In this document: piece by piece, positions 6,749 to 15,499 of the stretch
How the letters are laid out: the number at the start of each line of letters is the position of its first letter
Numbering within the stretch: position 1 is the first letter of the stretch
DNA from: Fundicoccus sp052116145
GTDB taxonomy: Bacteria; Bacillota; Bacilli; Lactobacillales; Aerococcaceae
Assembly (NCBI RefSeq): GCF_052116145.1
Contig: NZ_JBQKLQ010000008.1
Coordinates: 84,465 to 148,464 of the forward strand
Direction of reading: 5' to 3'
Length of the DNA: 64,000 bases
Position numbers and translations under genes: made by a program
The notes under the pieces: generated by a model
What the model saw: only the letters and a program-made list of their open reading frames with translations
The model's database searches: none
Told to the model about the DNA's origin: nothing

Positions 6749-8584
6749 TTATGTTGTAGCAAACTGACTATTGTATAGGTTAGCATAACGGCCATCTTTG
6801 GCGATAAGCATCTCATGATTTCCTTGTTCAACAATGTCACCTTGCTCCATATATAGAATTAAGTCGGCATCTTTAATCGTCGATAAGCGGTGAGCGATAA
6901 CGAAACTCGTCCGCCCTTTCATTAATTCATCCATTGCCTCTTGAATTAAAATCTCGGTACGTGTGTCAACCGAACTTGTCGCTTCATCTAAAATCAGAAT
7001 TGGGCGATCGGCTAAAATTGCACGCGCAATCGTTAATAATTGTTTCTGACCTTGCGAGACGTTAGACGCTTCTTCGTTAATTTCAAATTTGTAAGCACCA
7101 GGTAATTGCTTAATAAAATGATGAACTCGAGCCGCTTTGGCTGCTTCTATAACTTCCTCATCAGTAGCATCCAAACGTCCATAACGAATGTTCTCTAGAA
7201 TGCTACCTTTGAATAACCAAGTGTCTTGCAATACCATGGCCATCGCTTGTTGATAACTTTGACGGCTAAACTGATTAGTCGGTTGGTTATCCACTAGTAT
7301 CGAACCATTATCGACGTCATAGAAACGCATCAATAATTTGACGACTGTTGTTTTCCCTGCACCGGTCGGTCCTACTAAAGCAACCTTTTGACCTGGTTTC
7401 ACACGTGCACTGAAATCATTAATAATCGTTTGATCTGGATTGTAACCAAAGGCTACATGATCGAACTGAATTTCACCTTTAACTTGAGAAACATCTAAGA
7501 TATCTCCTTCTGTTTGACTCTCTTCATCTTCATCTAAGAATTCAAAGACACGCTCTCCAGCCGCAGCCATCGTTTGCATCATTGAAACAATTTGAGCCAG
7601 TTGAGAGATTGGTTGCGTGAAACGGTTGACGTATTGCGTGAAGGCTTGAATATCACCAACGTTCATTGCGCCAATCATGACCATGTAAGCTCCAACAAGT
7701 ACGACAGCCACATAACCTAAACTACCTAAAAAGCGCATGAATGGGAATAGAACACCTGAAAAGAATTGAGACTTCCAGGCTGATTCTTTTAACTTCTCAT
7801 TTTCAATCAAGAATTCTGCTAAGGTACGCTCTTCTTGGTTATATGCTTTAACAATTTGGTGACCCGAGTATACTTCTTCAACTTGTCCGTTAATGACACC
7901 AACAGATTTTTGTTGTGAACGGAAGTAACGTTGCGAACGATTCATAATAAAACGAATGACCGCAAAACTAATCGGAACAATCATCATCACAACAATCGCT
8001 AAGACCCAGTTCATACTTAACATAATACCGGCAATACCAACCATTGTTAATACGGAGGTTAATAATTGGGTCACACCTTGACTCAAGGATTGGCCCAATG
8101 TATCCACATCGTTGTTGATACGCGATAACACTTCACCGTAGGGACGCGATTCAAAATAACTCATCGGCATACGGTCGATTTTGGCAATCATATTCTTTCT
8201 TAAATCATAAGTCACTGTTTCCGTTACAGTTGTCATTATAAACCCTTGTAAGGCTCCAAAAATAGAACTTACAACATACAAGAACAACACAAATAACAGA
8301 ATGCGACCAATCGCAGTATAGTCGATGCTTCCGGTTCCTTGCGTTTGTCTGACGATACCGTTAAATAATTCTGTGGTAGCTCCTCCTAAGGTTTTAGGAC
8401 CAAGGATACTGAAGATGACTGATAAAACAGTCGTCAGAAGCACTAGGATCATTTTCCATTTATGAGAGAAAATTTCTCGCCCAATTCGCCAAATACTTGA
8501 CATAAAGTTTTTTGGTTTGCCACCAACATTCTGTTGACGCGAACCAGGTCCAACCGCTTTTTTTGGTTCATTTTCTTTTGACAT
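6749..8584 (-). CDS. ABC exporter subunit, heterodimeric multidrug type (LmrD/EfrB-like)
   Basis: A 611-residue half transporter with six membrane segments (about residues 40-330) and a C-terminal ATPase. It has Walker A GPTGAGKTT (about 395), Q-loop in MVLQDTWLFKG, signature NVSQGQKQLL and Walker B ILILDEATSSVD with the catalytic Glu, then H-loop IAHRLST. The partner gene ends two bases upstream of its start; both follow a MarR regulator. Together they match heterodimeric exporters such as LmrCD, EfrAB or BmrCD, in which one ATP site is degenerate. Here the complete Glu is in this subunit. Substrate cannot be told; drug or lipid-like compounds are usual. Confidence 0.9.
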   Translation of the reverse strand: MSKENEPKKAVGPGSRQQNVGGKPKNFMSSIWRIGREIFSHKWKMILVLLTTVLSVIFSILGPKTLGGATTELFNGIVRQTQGTGSIDYTAIGRILLFVLFLYVVSSIFGALQGFIMTTVTETVTYDLRKNMIAKIDRMPMSYFESRPYGEVLSRINNDVDTLGQSLSQGVTQLLTSVLTMVGIAGIMLSMNWVLAIVVMMIVPISFAVIRFIMNRSQRYFRSQQKSVGVINGQVEEVYSGHQIVKAYNQEERTLAEFLIENEKLKESAWKSQFFSGVLFPFMRFLGSLGYVAVVLVGAYMVMIGAMNVGDIQAFTQYVNRFTQPISQLAQIVSMMQTMAAAGERVFEFLDEDEESQTEGDILDVSQVKGEIQFDHVAFGYNPDQTIINDFSARVKPGQKVALVGPTGAGKTTVVKLLMRFYDVDNGSILVDNQPTNQFSRQSYQQAMAMVLQDTWLFKGSILENIRYGRLDATDEEVIEAAKAARVHHFIKQLPGAYKFEINEEASNVSQGQKQLLTIARAILADRPILILDEATSSVDTRTEILIQEAMDELMKGRTSFVIAHRLSTIKDADLILYMEQGDIVEQGNHEMLIAKDGRYANLYNSQFATT

Positions 8585-8586
8585 GC

Positions 8587-10806
8587 TTATTCCTCCAATC
8601 CTAATTGAGATGAATCACTCTTTTGTGATCGGGCTTCTACTCGTTCATTCCCTTTAATCTCTTGTTCATCTAACTCTGCTTGAGAGAGTTGAGAAGTTGC
8701 AATTTGACGATACACAGCTGAATTAACCATCAATTCATTATGAGTCCCAATTCCTTCAATAACCCCTTCATCTAAAACTATAATCTTTTCAGCGTCCAGA
8801 ATCGTACTAATTCTTTGTGCAACAATAATGGTTGTCACATCAGAAATTTTTTCTTTTAACGTTTGTCTTAATGAAGCATCTGTACGATAGTCTAGGGCAG
8901 AGAAACTGTCATCAAAAATGAGTATTTTTGGTTGTTTAGCAATCGCTCGAGCAATCGATAATCGTTGTTTTTGACCGCCGGAAACGTTCGTCCCTCCTTG
9001 AGAAATGGAAGAACTATATCCTTCATCTTTTTGTTCAATAAATTCAGTTGCATGCGCGATTTCTGCTGCTTCTTTTAATGCCTCTTCTGACAGAGACTCT
9101 ACACCATACGAAATATTACTGCGAATATCCCCTGAGAAAAGAACTCCTTTTTGAGGAACGAAACCGATTATTGCACGTAATTGCTTTTGACTTAATTGAC
9201 GGATATCCACCCCATCAATTAAAATTGCCCCTTCTGTTGGGTCGTAAAAACGCATTAATAGACTAAGCAAGGTTGATTTTCCGCTACCCGTACTACCAAT
9301 AATTGCGGTTGTTTCACCTTTTTTAGCAGTAAAATTAATGTCTTTCAATGTTTCCTCTTCAGAATCTTGGAAACTGAAGGTCACATTATCAAACGTTACT
9401 TCACCTTTAACGTCCTCAAGTACAGCTGGTTCAACAGGATCTGCAATGGATAAAGGTTTATCCAACACTTCTTGAATACGACCTGCTGAAATTAACGCAC
9501 GTGGTATTTGCATCGACATTAATGAGAACATTAAGAATGAGAAAATCACTTGCATTGTGTAGGTAATGAAAGCCATCATTTCCCCTACTTGCATTTCGCC
9601 TGCACCAATACGACTTCCAGCTACCCAAACAATTAAGACCGAAATAGCATTGGCAATCAACATCATCGTTGGCATCATTAGGGACATCGTGCGACCAACA
9701 AATAGGAAGGTATTTCTGAGATCAGTATTTCCTCCATCAAAACGTTCGCTCTCTTTGTCTTGGCGGCCAAAGGCACGAATGACTTGTAAACCTGTTAAGA
9801 TTTCACGTGCTAATAAGTTTACACGGTCAATTAGTTGTTGTAACATCTTAAATCTTGGCATTGTCAGTTTGAAAAGTATCGCTACTAAAATTCCGATTAA
9901 AGTAACGGCTAATACCAACACCCAAGCCATGCTAAAGTGTGTTGTAAAAATAGTAAAGACTCCAAACATTGCAAGAATTGGAGAGAAGATAATCACTCTC
10001 AACAGTAGTGTGACGATTAATTGTAACTGTTGAATATCATTAGTGCTTCGAGTAATTAACGAGGCAGTAGAAAATTCACCCATCTCGTTTTGCGAAAATG
10101 TTAACACTTTACTGAATATTTTGTCTCTTAAATCATAACCAACCTCAGCACCAACAATTGATGCTAGATAAAAGGCTAAGGCTGCTGAGCCGAATGTTAT
10201 CAAAGCGATTAGTAACATCGTTGCTCCTTCTCGGAACAAGTAATCTATTTTAACTGCATCTGCATCGTTACCTGTCGCAATATATTCAGAAATCACTAGT
10301 TGAATCCCCGCATTACGAACGGCAGACTCGCCTAGAACTTCTAATTCTGGCACGATGGCTTCACGCATACTCGTCACAGCATCCGCGTCTCCAGCTACTT
10401 GACTAATCATCTGCTTAGCTTGGGTCGCTTCTGTTTCTGGTAAAGTACTGATCGTTTGTAAAATCGCTAACGGTAAAGAAAAATTGCTTTCCAACGTTTC
10501 AAAATCATCTGTAGAAACACTGTCTACATCAACTAAACTATAATGGCCCTCATCATTAACTGCATAGTTTTCTTCAAGCACTTCACGTTCTTGCGGTAAC
10601 ATCACAGCTGAAAGATAATGATGGGTTTCTTCTGTTAATTCTAATGGCACAGCGTGCTCAAAACCACTATTCTGAATCCCAGTGTCAACTAAATTTGACG
10701 TATGGCTTGGTAATAAAATGGTTGTATAGGCTTGGACAATATGGGCAATTAAAATAATGGCAATATATTTCCAATGCGGTTTCAGTTGTACTAATAAATA
10801 CTTCAT
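8587..10806 (-). CDS. ABC exporter subunit with large extracellular insert and degenerate ATP site (LmrC/EfrA-like)
   Basis: A 739-residue half transporter, longer than the usual 570-600. The extra length lies between membrane segment 1 (residues 13-32) and segment 2 (about 190-215), as a hydrophilic, acidic region predicted to face outward. The ATPase domain has Walker A GSTGSGKST, signature NVSGGQKQRL and Walker B ILIFDDSFSALD. Asp replaces the catalytic Glu, the hallmark of the degenerate site in heterodimeric exporters. The C-terminus is charged. It is cotranscribed between the MarR gene (18-base gap) and the partner. The external insert may gate or bind substrate; this is inference. Confidence 0.9.
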   Translation of the reverse strand: MKYLLVQLKPHWKYIAIILIAHIVQAYTTILLPSHTSNLVDTGIQNSGFEHAVPLELTEETHHYLSAVMLPQEREVLEENYAVNDEGHYSLVDVDSVSTDDFETLESNFSLPLAILQTISTLPETEATQAKQMISQVAGDADAVTSMREAIVPELEVLGESAVRNAGIQLVISEYIATGNDADAVKIDYLFREGATMLLIALITFGSAALAFYLASIVGAEVGYDLRDKIFSKVLTFSQNEMGEFSTASLITRSTNDIQQLQLIVTLLLRVIIFSPILAMFGVFTIFTTHFSMAWVLVLAVTLIGILVAILFKLTMPRFKMLQQLIDRVNLLAREILTGLQVIRAFGRQDKESERFDGGNTDLRNTFLFVGRTMSLMMPTMMLIANAISVLIVWVAGSRIGAGEMQVGEMMAFITYTMQVIFSFLMFSLMSMQIPRALISAGRIQEVLDKPLSIADPVEPAVLEDVKGEVTFDNVTFSFQDSEEETLKDINFTAKKGETTAIIGSTGSGKSTLLSLLMRFYDPTEGAILIDGVDIRQLSQKQLRAIIGFVPQKGVLFSGDIRSNISYGVESLSEEALKEAAEIAHATEFIEQKDEGYSSSISQGGTNVSGGQKQRLSIARAIAKQPKILIFDDSFSALDYRTDASLRQTLKEKISDVTTIIVAQRISTILDAEKIIVLDEGVIEGIGTHNELMVNSAVYRQIATSQLSQAELDEQEIKGNERVEARSQKSDSSQLGLEE

Positions 10807-10824
10807 AAATTTACACCTCTTCTT

Positions 10825-11286
10825 TTACTTATTACTTTTATTGACAGTCTCTGCCAAGGTTTCACCTATTGCTTGATATATTTTATCCCCCGTTTCAAAG
10901 AAGGCAAGCACTTCTTCTTCACCAACTTTATTCAAAGATTCATTCATCAAGTTATAAATAATCGCATTTGCTTTGGTGATTTCTTCGCTTCCTAAGGCTG
11001 TTAATTCTATAAAGGAATTACGGCGATCATCTTCATCGATTTCACGCACAATCCACTGCTTGGCTTCTACATTTTTTACTGTCCGCGAAATAGCCGGACT
11101 AGACAGTTTTAGTTCCTGTGCGATTTGAGATAGAGTTAAGCGATGATTTTGCATTTGACAATTATTTATTTTTCTCAATAAAATATACTCACTTTTCGAC
11201 ATCATAGGCAGTAGGTCCCAATTGGCTACACGAGCCATATTATAGAATAATTGGAACATCTTCTGTGCTAAGTCATTCTCTATCAT
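10825..11286 (-). CDS. MarR-family transcriptional regulator of the ABC exporter operon
   Basis: A 153-residue winged-helix protein. The recognition region reads LTLSQIAQELKLSSPAISRTVKNVE (about residues 50-75), followed by a wing REIDEDDRRNSFIELTALG typical of MarR. It is the first gene of an operon with the two exporter subunits. A TTAACT/AGTTAA inverted repeat overlaps the transcription start (11311-11330), so autorepression relieved by a ligand is the likely control. The ligand is unknown. Family assignment is certain; the link to the exporter rests on gene order. Confidence 0.9.
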   Translation of the reverse strand: MIENDLAQKMFQLFYNMARVANWDLLPMMSKSEYILLRKINNCQMQNHRLTLSQIAQELKLSSPAISRTVKNVEAKQWIVREIDEDDRRNSFIELTALGSEEITKANAIIYNLMNESLNKVGEEEVLAFFETGDKIYQAIGETLAETVNKSNK

Positions 11287-11310
11287 ATTTTCATCACCTT
11301 TATAAATTAT

Positions 11311-11330
11311 TTAACTGTTTGAATAGTTAA
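11311..11330. promoter_or_regulatory. Candidate MarR operator
   Basis: Inverted repeat TTAACT-N8-AGTTAA just downstream of the -10 box of the marR-exporter promoter. Location and symmetry fit an operator for the MarR protein encoded next to it. Confidence 0.55.
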
Positions 11331-11338
11331 CCTTGTTA

Positions 11339-11367
11339 ATTATAAGTAACGAATTAGAGATATGCAA
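11339..11367 (-). promoter_or_regulatory. Promoter of marR-ABC exporter operon
   Basis: Minus-strand TTGCAT (11362-11367), 17-base spacer, TATAAT (11339-11344); the predicted start falls on the inverted repeat at 11311-11330. Confidence 0.7.
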
Positions 11368-11530
11368 GTAGTTCGTCCTTAAAGTAGCAAAAAAAACGCA
11401 CAAATCCTTCTTCGCTCTGGCAATTTAATCTGGCTGTTATCAGTTTGTTATAGAGTATCCGTCCTATTTTGTTATAATTGACTGGATGAATGACCTAGTC
11501 CAATACTAAGTCGAAAGAAGGGAACATAAA

Positions 11531-12175
11531 ATGAAAAAGTATATATTAAGTCTTCTCAGCCTTGTTCTTTTAACAGGGTGTCAATTGTTTACTGAGGACG
11601 CACAAACAGACAGTGATTCTGTTGAAACCTCAAGCGCCTTAGTTGAAACCGAAACTGAACGCGTCACTGTTATTGAAGAAGATGAAGAAACTAATGCCGT
11701 TAACTCGTTATTTAAGGAAGAAATAATTGGACAATCAGACTATCCTGTATCCACGAGCCCAGACAATATTGATCCCGCTCAATTACTGGTCGCAGTGGAA
11801 GAGTATTATCTAACAAACTTTAGCGAGGAGGAACAGTTCGCTAATACGCCTCAAGTAACCGACGGTGCACTTACAAATATTACTGACACTATTCACTCTA
11901 ACGAAGCCTTAGCTCAATTAGATGTCTCTGTTGACCAAATTTCGATGCAATTAAATGGCCAAACGCTTTATATCCCGCGCATCATTGTGCCAATGCCATA
12001 TAGCGAATCAGCGCAGCTTGTAGTTGAAAATGACGTTGCTTTATTCAACTCAGCCATCACCGAAGTAGGTAACCGCTTAGTGATGATTGCTTACTATAAT
12101 CCAGCAACCGACATTCTCACACCGATGCATGTGATGAACTTAAGCCACTCCTTGTTTTACTACGAACCTAACTAA
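11531..12175 (+). CDS. Lipoprotein of unknown function
   Basis: A 214-residue secreted lipoprotein. The N-terminus MKKYILSLLSLVLLTGCQLF has a clear lipobox (LTGC, Cys17), so the mature protein is lipid-anchored outside the membrane. An acidic Ser/Thr/Glu-rich linker (about residues 20-60) is followed by a compact domain with alternating hydrophobic stretches (VDQISMQLNGQTLYIPRIIV, GNRLVMIAYYNPATDILTPM). I do not recognise the domain. GAAGGG precedes the ATG. The gene is monocistronic, diverging from the marR operon, and ends at a strong terminator (12190-12233). Confidence 0.8.
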   Translation: MKKYILSLLSLVLLTGCQLFTEDAQTDSDSVETSSALVETETERVTVIEEDEETNAVNSLFKEEIIGQSDYPVSTSPDNIDPAQLLVAVEEYYLTNFSEEEQFANTPQVTDGALTNITDTIHSNEALAQLDVSVDQISMQLNGQTLYIPRIIVPMPYSESAQLVVENDVALFNSAITEVGNRLVMIAYYNPATDILTPMHVMNLSHSLFYYEPN

Positions 12176-12189
12176 TTAATCGGACCAAA

Positions 12190-12233
12190 TATCCCTCAAA
12201 ACCACCAAGTGGTCATGAGGGATATTTATTTTT
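12190..12233. terminator. Intrinsic terminator after the lipoprotein gene (probably bidirectional)
   Basis: AATATCCCTCA pairs with TGAGGGATATT around an inner ACCA/TGGT stem, followed by a T-rich run. It separates the convergent lipoprotein gene and rpoN and can serve both. Confidence 0.8.
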
Positions 12234-12238
12234 AATGA

Positions 12239-13546
12239 CTATGTTTGAGAGAAACCATGACGATAATTATGCACTAATTGGCGACTCATCATAATTTTCT
12301 GATCTTTTAGTAATTCCACTACTTCTTCATCAGAGATCTCATCCGAATGTTTTTCTAAAATTTCATAAATTAATTGCTTAATATTAGACGCTGATAGCCC
12401 ACTGCGCCCTCTTTTAGCTGTCACATTAATGAAGTCTGTGAGTGGGCAGACATACTTATCAAACTCTAGATTTTTGTTTGTGACAATTAAGTTAACAATA
12501 GGTTCTGACAAACGTACGGTTTGTGCAATATCTTTGATTAATAAAGGCAAGTGTTCTTGAGTTTTCTTCGTAAAGAAATCTTTTTGAGCAATGACAATCG
12601 CTTTGGTTACCTCTAAAACTAATTGTTCTCTTAAGCGTAAATTCTCAGATAGTTTTAAATAATTTGCTTGATGTGGCTCGATATAAGCAAGTAACTCACT
12701 ATCTTTTTTATTCTTCATTTCATCATAATAAGCTTGATTGAAGTTAATTTTAGGATAGTATTGACGATTATACCTCACACCTAACTTAGATTGTGTTTTA
12801 ACAACCGTCACATCAGGGATTAAATTAATTTTTTCTTGTTGGTCAAATAAGGTCGCTGGTGAAGGGCGCAAGGTGTGGAAATAGTTCACACATTCCATCA
12901 CTTCTTCGTAGCTTAAATCTGTTTGATCGATTATTTCAGCATAATCTTGTTCAGACAATGAAGCGAAATGTTCTTCCAATAATAGATAAGCGACGTTCGG
13001 CGCATGATTATCTTGTTCCGTTTGCAACATCAAACTCTCTTGCAAGTCGCGTGCTCCTACTCCTGCTGGTTCAAGCTGCTTAAGTAGCGTAATCGCATCT
13101 AAGACTACAATCGGTGGCATGTTAATTTTTTTAGCCAAGTCTTGATAAGAATCCGGCAAGTAACCTCGTTCATCTAGATAATCCACTATTTGGACCATCG
13201 CATCACGAATGTCTGTTTGACGATATAACATGATTTGTTCAAATAAAAATGTCGATAAATTTTGAGGCATACGTGGCAGTTGCGGATCCACACCTTGAAT
13301 CGTCGCATCTTTCTCATGATGATGAATGTTGGCAACACCTTTTTCTAAAGCATAATCTAAATCAATAAATGGATTTTCTAGGATAGCCTCTTCTAAATAA
13401 TAAGTTAATTGTTCGGCATTTAAATCAAGAATATCCAATAATTGACGATTATTCGTAATAGCCGTTTGAGTCAATCCTTGAAACACTTTAATCTCATCAT
13501 GATCATTTTCTGGATGTGATGGACTATTTAAATGTTTTTCGCTCAC
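12239..13546 (-). CDS. rpoN: RNA polymerase sigma-54 factor with eroded RpoN box
   Basis: A 435-residue sigma-54. GTG start at 13546 follows GAGGGGAG. Region I is seen at residues 20-65 (GLTQTAITNNRQLLDILDLN, then YYLEEAILENPFIDLDY). The core-binding region (about 90-240) includes FLFEQIMLYRQTD, DYLDERGYLPD, LEPAGVGARDLQESLMLQ, and the central part has NLRLREQLVLEVTKAIV. The C-terminal DNA-binding part keeps SASNIKQLIYEIL. The RpoN box, normally close to ARRTVAKYRE, reads SRQLVHNYRH and the protein ends soon after. Sigma-54 of Lactobacillales usually serves mannose-type PTS operons with an enhancer-binding activator; none is in this window. Whether it is still functional is open. Confidence 0.88.
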   Translation of the reverse strand: MSEKHLNSPSHPENDHDEIKVFQGLTQTAITNNRQLLDILDLNAEQLTYYLEEAILENPFIDLDYALEKGVANIHHHEKDATIQGVDPQLPRMPQNLSTFLFEQIMLYRQTDIRDAMVQIVDYLDERGYLPDSYQDLAKKINMPPIVVLDAITLLKQLEPAGVGARDLQESLMLQTEQDNHAPNVAYLLLEEHFASLSEQDYAEIIDQTDLSYEEVMECVNYFHTLRPSPATLFDQQEKINLIPDVTVVKTQSKLGVRYNRQYYPKINFNQAYYDEMKNKKDSELLAYIEPHQANYLKLSENLRLREQLVLEVTKAIVIAQKDFFTKKTQEHLPLLIKDIAQTVRLSEPIVNLIVTNKNLEFDKYVCPLTDFINVTAKRGRSGLSASNIKQLIYEILEKHSDEISDEEVVELLKDQKIMMSRQLVHNYRHGFSQT

Positions 13547-13661
13547 TTTTCTCCCCTCTTTTCTTTAAAGTTTAATTTCTGAATAAGGAATAATTTCTAT
13601 ACCCTTCTATTATAGAGCATATTTAGACACCCGTCTATCACAAGGACGCACGATGTAAGGG

Positions 13662-13689
13662 GTGACAATCCCGTCGTTCGTGATAATAT
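13662..13689 (+). promoter_or_regulatory. Promoter of the ABC-F leader
   Basis: GTGACA (13662-13667), 16-base spacer, TAATAT (13684-13689), about 25 bases before the leader-peptide ribosome site. Confidence 0.6.
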
Positions 13690-13720
13690 TGAGGATAACA
13701 TAGTAGAAAGAGGTGTAGAA

Positions 13721-13768
13721 ATGCTATCATCGATGAGAATTAAGTTAGATCTTTTGAATAAATGTTAA
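13721..13768 (+). CDS. Leader peptide of the ABC-F attenuator (15 aa)
   Basis: AGAGGTG lies before ATG at 13721; the frame encodes MLSSMRIKLDLLNKC and ends with TAA. The codons for Leu-Leu-Asn (13751-13761) are complementary to 13778-13788 and, over 7 bases, to 13835-13841. A stalled ribosome would therefore shift the RNA fold. With the terminator at 13849-13873 this is the usual plan for antibiotic-resistance ABC-F genes such as vmlR or lmo0919, where the drug stalls the leader ribosome. Too short for standard gene callers. Confidence 0.65.
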   Translation: MLSSMRIKLDLLNKC

Positions 13769-13848
13769 TTAAATAGATTATTCAAAAGTCTTGTACTAAC
13801 GACACTTTCTTACGATGAGTATGCTCATTTTTACATTCAAACATGTCG

Positions 13849-13873
13849 AAGGATAGCTAGGCTATCCTTTTTT
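13849..13873 (+). terminator. Attenuator terminator upstream of the ABC-F gene
   Basis: GGATAGC-TAG-GCTATCC followed by seven T. It lies 80 bases after the leader peptide and about 60 bases before the ABC-F coding region, so it controls read-through into that gene. Confidence 0.85.
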
Positions 13874-13929
13874 GGCGTACTTTCTTCAGAATTGTCGCAA
13901 ACGTGCACGACTGAAAAGGAGTGCAAAAC

Positions 13930-15400
13930 ATCGGAAAATTTAATCGTAGATTTACAGAATATTCACCATAACTTTGGCCGCAAAGAGCTCTTTACAATCG
14001 ATCGGCTGAGCATTTATGAAAATGACCGTATCGGAATCATTGGTGGTAACGGGCATGGAAAATCTAGTTTACTTAAATTAATTGCTGGCGAACTAGTACC
14101 TGATCAAGGAAGGGTTCATACCTATACAGCCTTTAATTACTTCTCTCAAAGTGCTGAAATCGACGAACTCTACCGAGCAGAAGATTTAGACAGTGACTTA
14201 ATGAGTCGTTTCAATTTATCTAACGTGCCCCTTCATTCACTGAGTGGAGGCGAATTAACTAAATACCGCCTCATTCAAGCACTTAGTGTTTATCAAGCGG
14301 CTTTAATCTTAGATGAACCAACCACTCATTTAGATCAAACAAGTATTGATTTACTAACTGAAGAACTTCGTGATTATTATGGGACCTTGATTTTAGTCAG
14401 TCATGACCGCTATTTGTTAAATCAGCTAACAACTACCATTTGGGAAATAGAAAACGGAACAATGAATGTTTATCCTGGTAACTATGATGCTTATTTAGCT
14501 CAAAAACATCAAGCAATCGGCGAACAGGACCATGCGTTTGAAAAGTACCAACTAGAAAAAACTCGTCTAGAAAAAGCAGCCTCAGTAAAGCAACAACAAG
14601 CTAAATCGGCGGGAACGGTTTCGTCTAAGCAAAAAAAGAGACACATAAAACCGAGCCGCTTGAATAGTTCCAAACAAAAGGATACTGTTCAAAAGAATTT
14701 ACACAAATCCGCTAGTGCGATTGTCAAACGGTTGGAACAACTCAAGCAAGTTGATGCGCCTAAACGAGAAGATCGGATCCAATTCCCAACGATTTCTCAT
14801 CTTACACTCCATAATGATTACCCTATCATGGGAGAAGACATTACATTGAAACGTGGGGATAAAACACTACTGGATAAGGTCAGCTTTCAATTCCCATTGA
14901 ATAAAACGATTGCTCTGACAGGCAATAATGGGACAGGTAAAAGTAGTTTACTATCTTATATCCTCGAACAAAATGAAGGAGTTAGCGTGTCACCTAAAGC
15001 TGAGATTATGACTTACCAACAGATGGACTATCACTTAACTCAACTTCATTCACCACTAGAGTGATTACTATCAGAATCAGATTATCCAGAGCACATCATC
15101 CGCGCTCTCTTGATCCGATTAGGTTTTGATCATAATCAGGTCCATTTACCTCTTAAAACATTAAGCGGAGGCGAAGCGACACGCATTGCCTTAGCACGAG
15201 TATTTGCCAAACCGTCAAATATTCTTATTTTGGATGAGCCGACTAATTTTATTGATTTAAACACTAGGGAAGCCTTAGAAGATTTCATTATAGCCTATCC
15301 AGGGACTGTCTTATTAGTTTCTCATGATCGCTATTTTGTTGAAAAGGTAGCTGATCACCTTTATAAAATCGAGGATACACAACTGAAATTAATTAAGTAA
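13930..15400 (+). pseudogene. Vga-type antibiotic-resistance ABC-F ATPase, two inactivating lesions
   Basis: The frame encodes an ABC-F ATPase of about 490 residues with two ATPase domains and a linker. Domain 1 has GGNGHGKSS, LSGGELTKYRL and ALILDEPTTHLD. The Lys-rich linker lies at about residues 200-300. Domain 2 has GNNGTGKSS, LSGGEATRIALARVF and ILILDEPTNFID. Blocks such as IYENDRIGIIGG and TTIWEIENGTMNVYPGNYDAY resemble Vga(A), which protects ribosomes from streptogramin A, lincosamides and pleuromutilins. Lesion 1: a good AAAAGGAG site (13914-13921) is followed by ACATCGGAAAAT where ATGGAAAAT is expected, so one inserted base destroys the start codon; the only in-frame alternative is a TTG at 13892 upstream of the ribosome site. 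Lesion 2: TGA at 15062-15064 interrupts domain 2 in frame. Probably inactive. Confidence 0.82.
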
Positions 15401-15447
15401 AGCATGTGTTTATTATGAATGGGATCATAGCTTTCTTGAACGCCTAT

Positions 15448-15497
15448 AAAAACAGCAGGTCACCTTCTTTTTAAAAGAGAAGATGACCTGCTGTTTT
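15448..15497. terminator. Bidirectional intrinsic terminator
   Basis: AAAACAGCAGGTCA pairs with TGACCTGCTGTTTT with A- and T-runs at both edges, lying between the convergent ABC-F pseudogene and the deacetylase gene. Confidence 0.85.
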
Positions 15498-15499
15498 GT

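Noticed and set aside
9566..10033. 155-codon plus-strand frame inside the exporter gene
   Set aside because: It is antisense to conserved ABC exporter coding sequence, has no ribosome site and has atypical composition.
13892..13929. TTG at 13892 as real start of the ABC-F protein
   Set aside because: It lies upstream of the strong AAAAGGAG site, and the added residues (SQTCTTEKECKTS) do not resemble family N-termini, which begin near ENLIVDLQNI.
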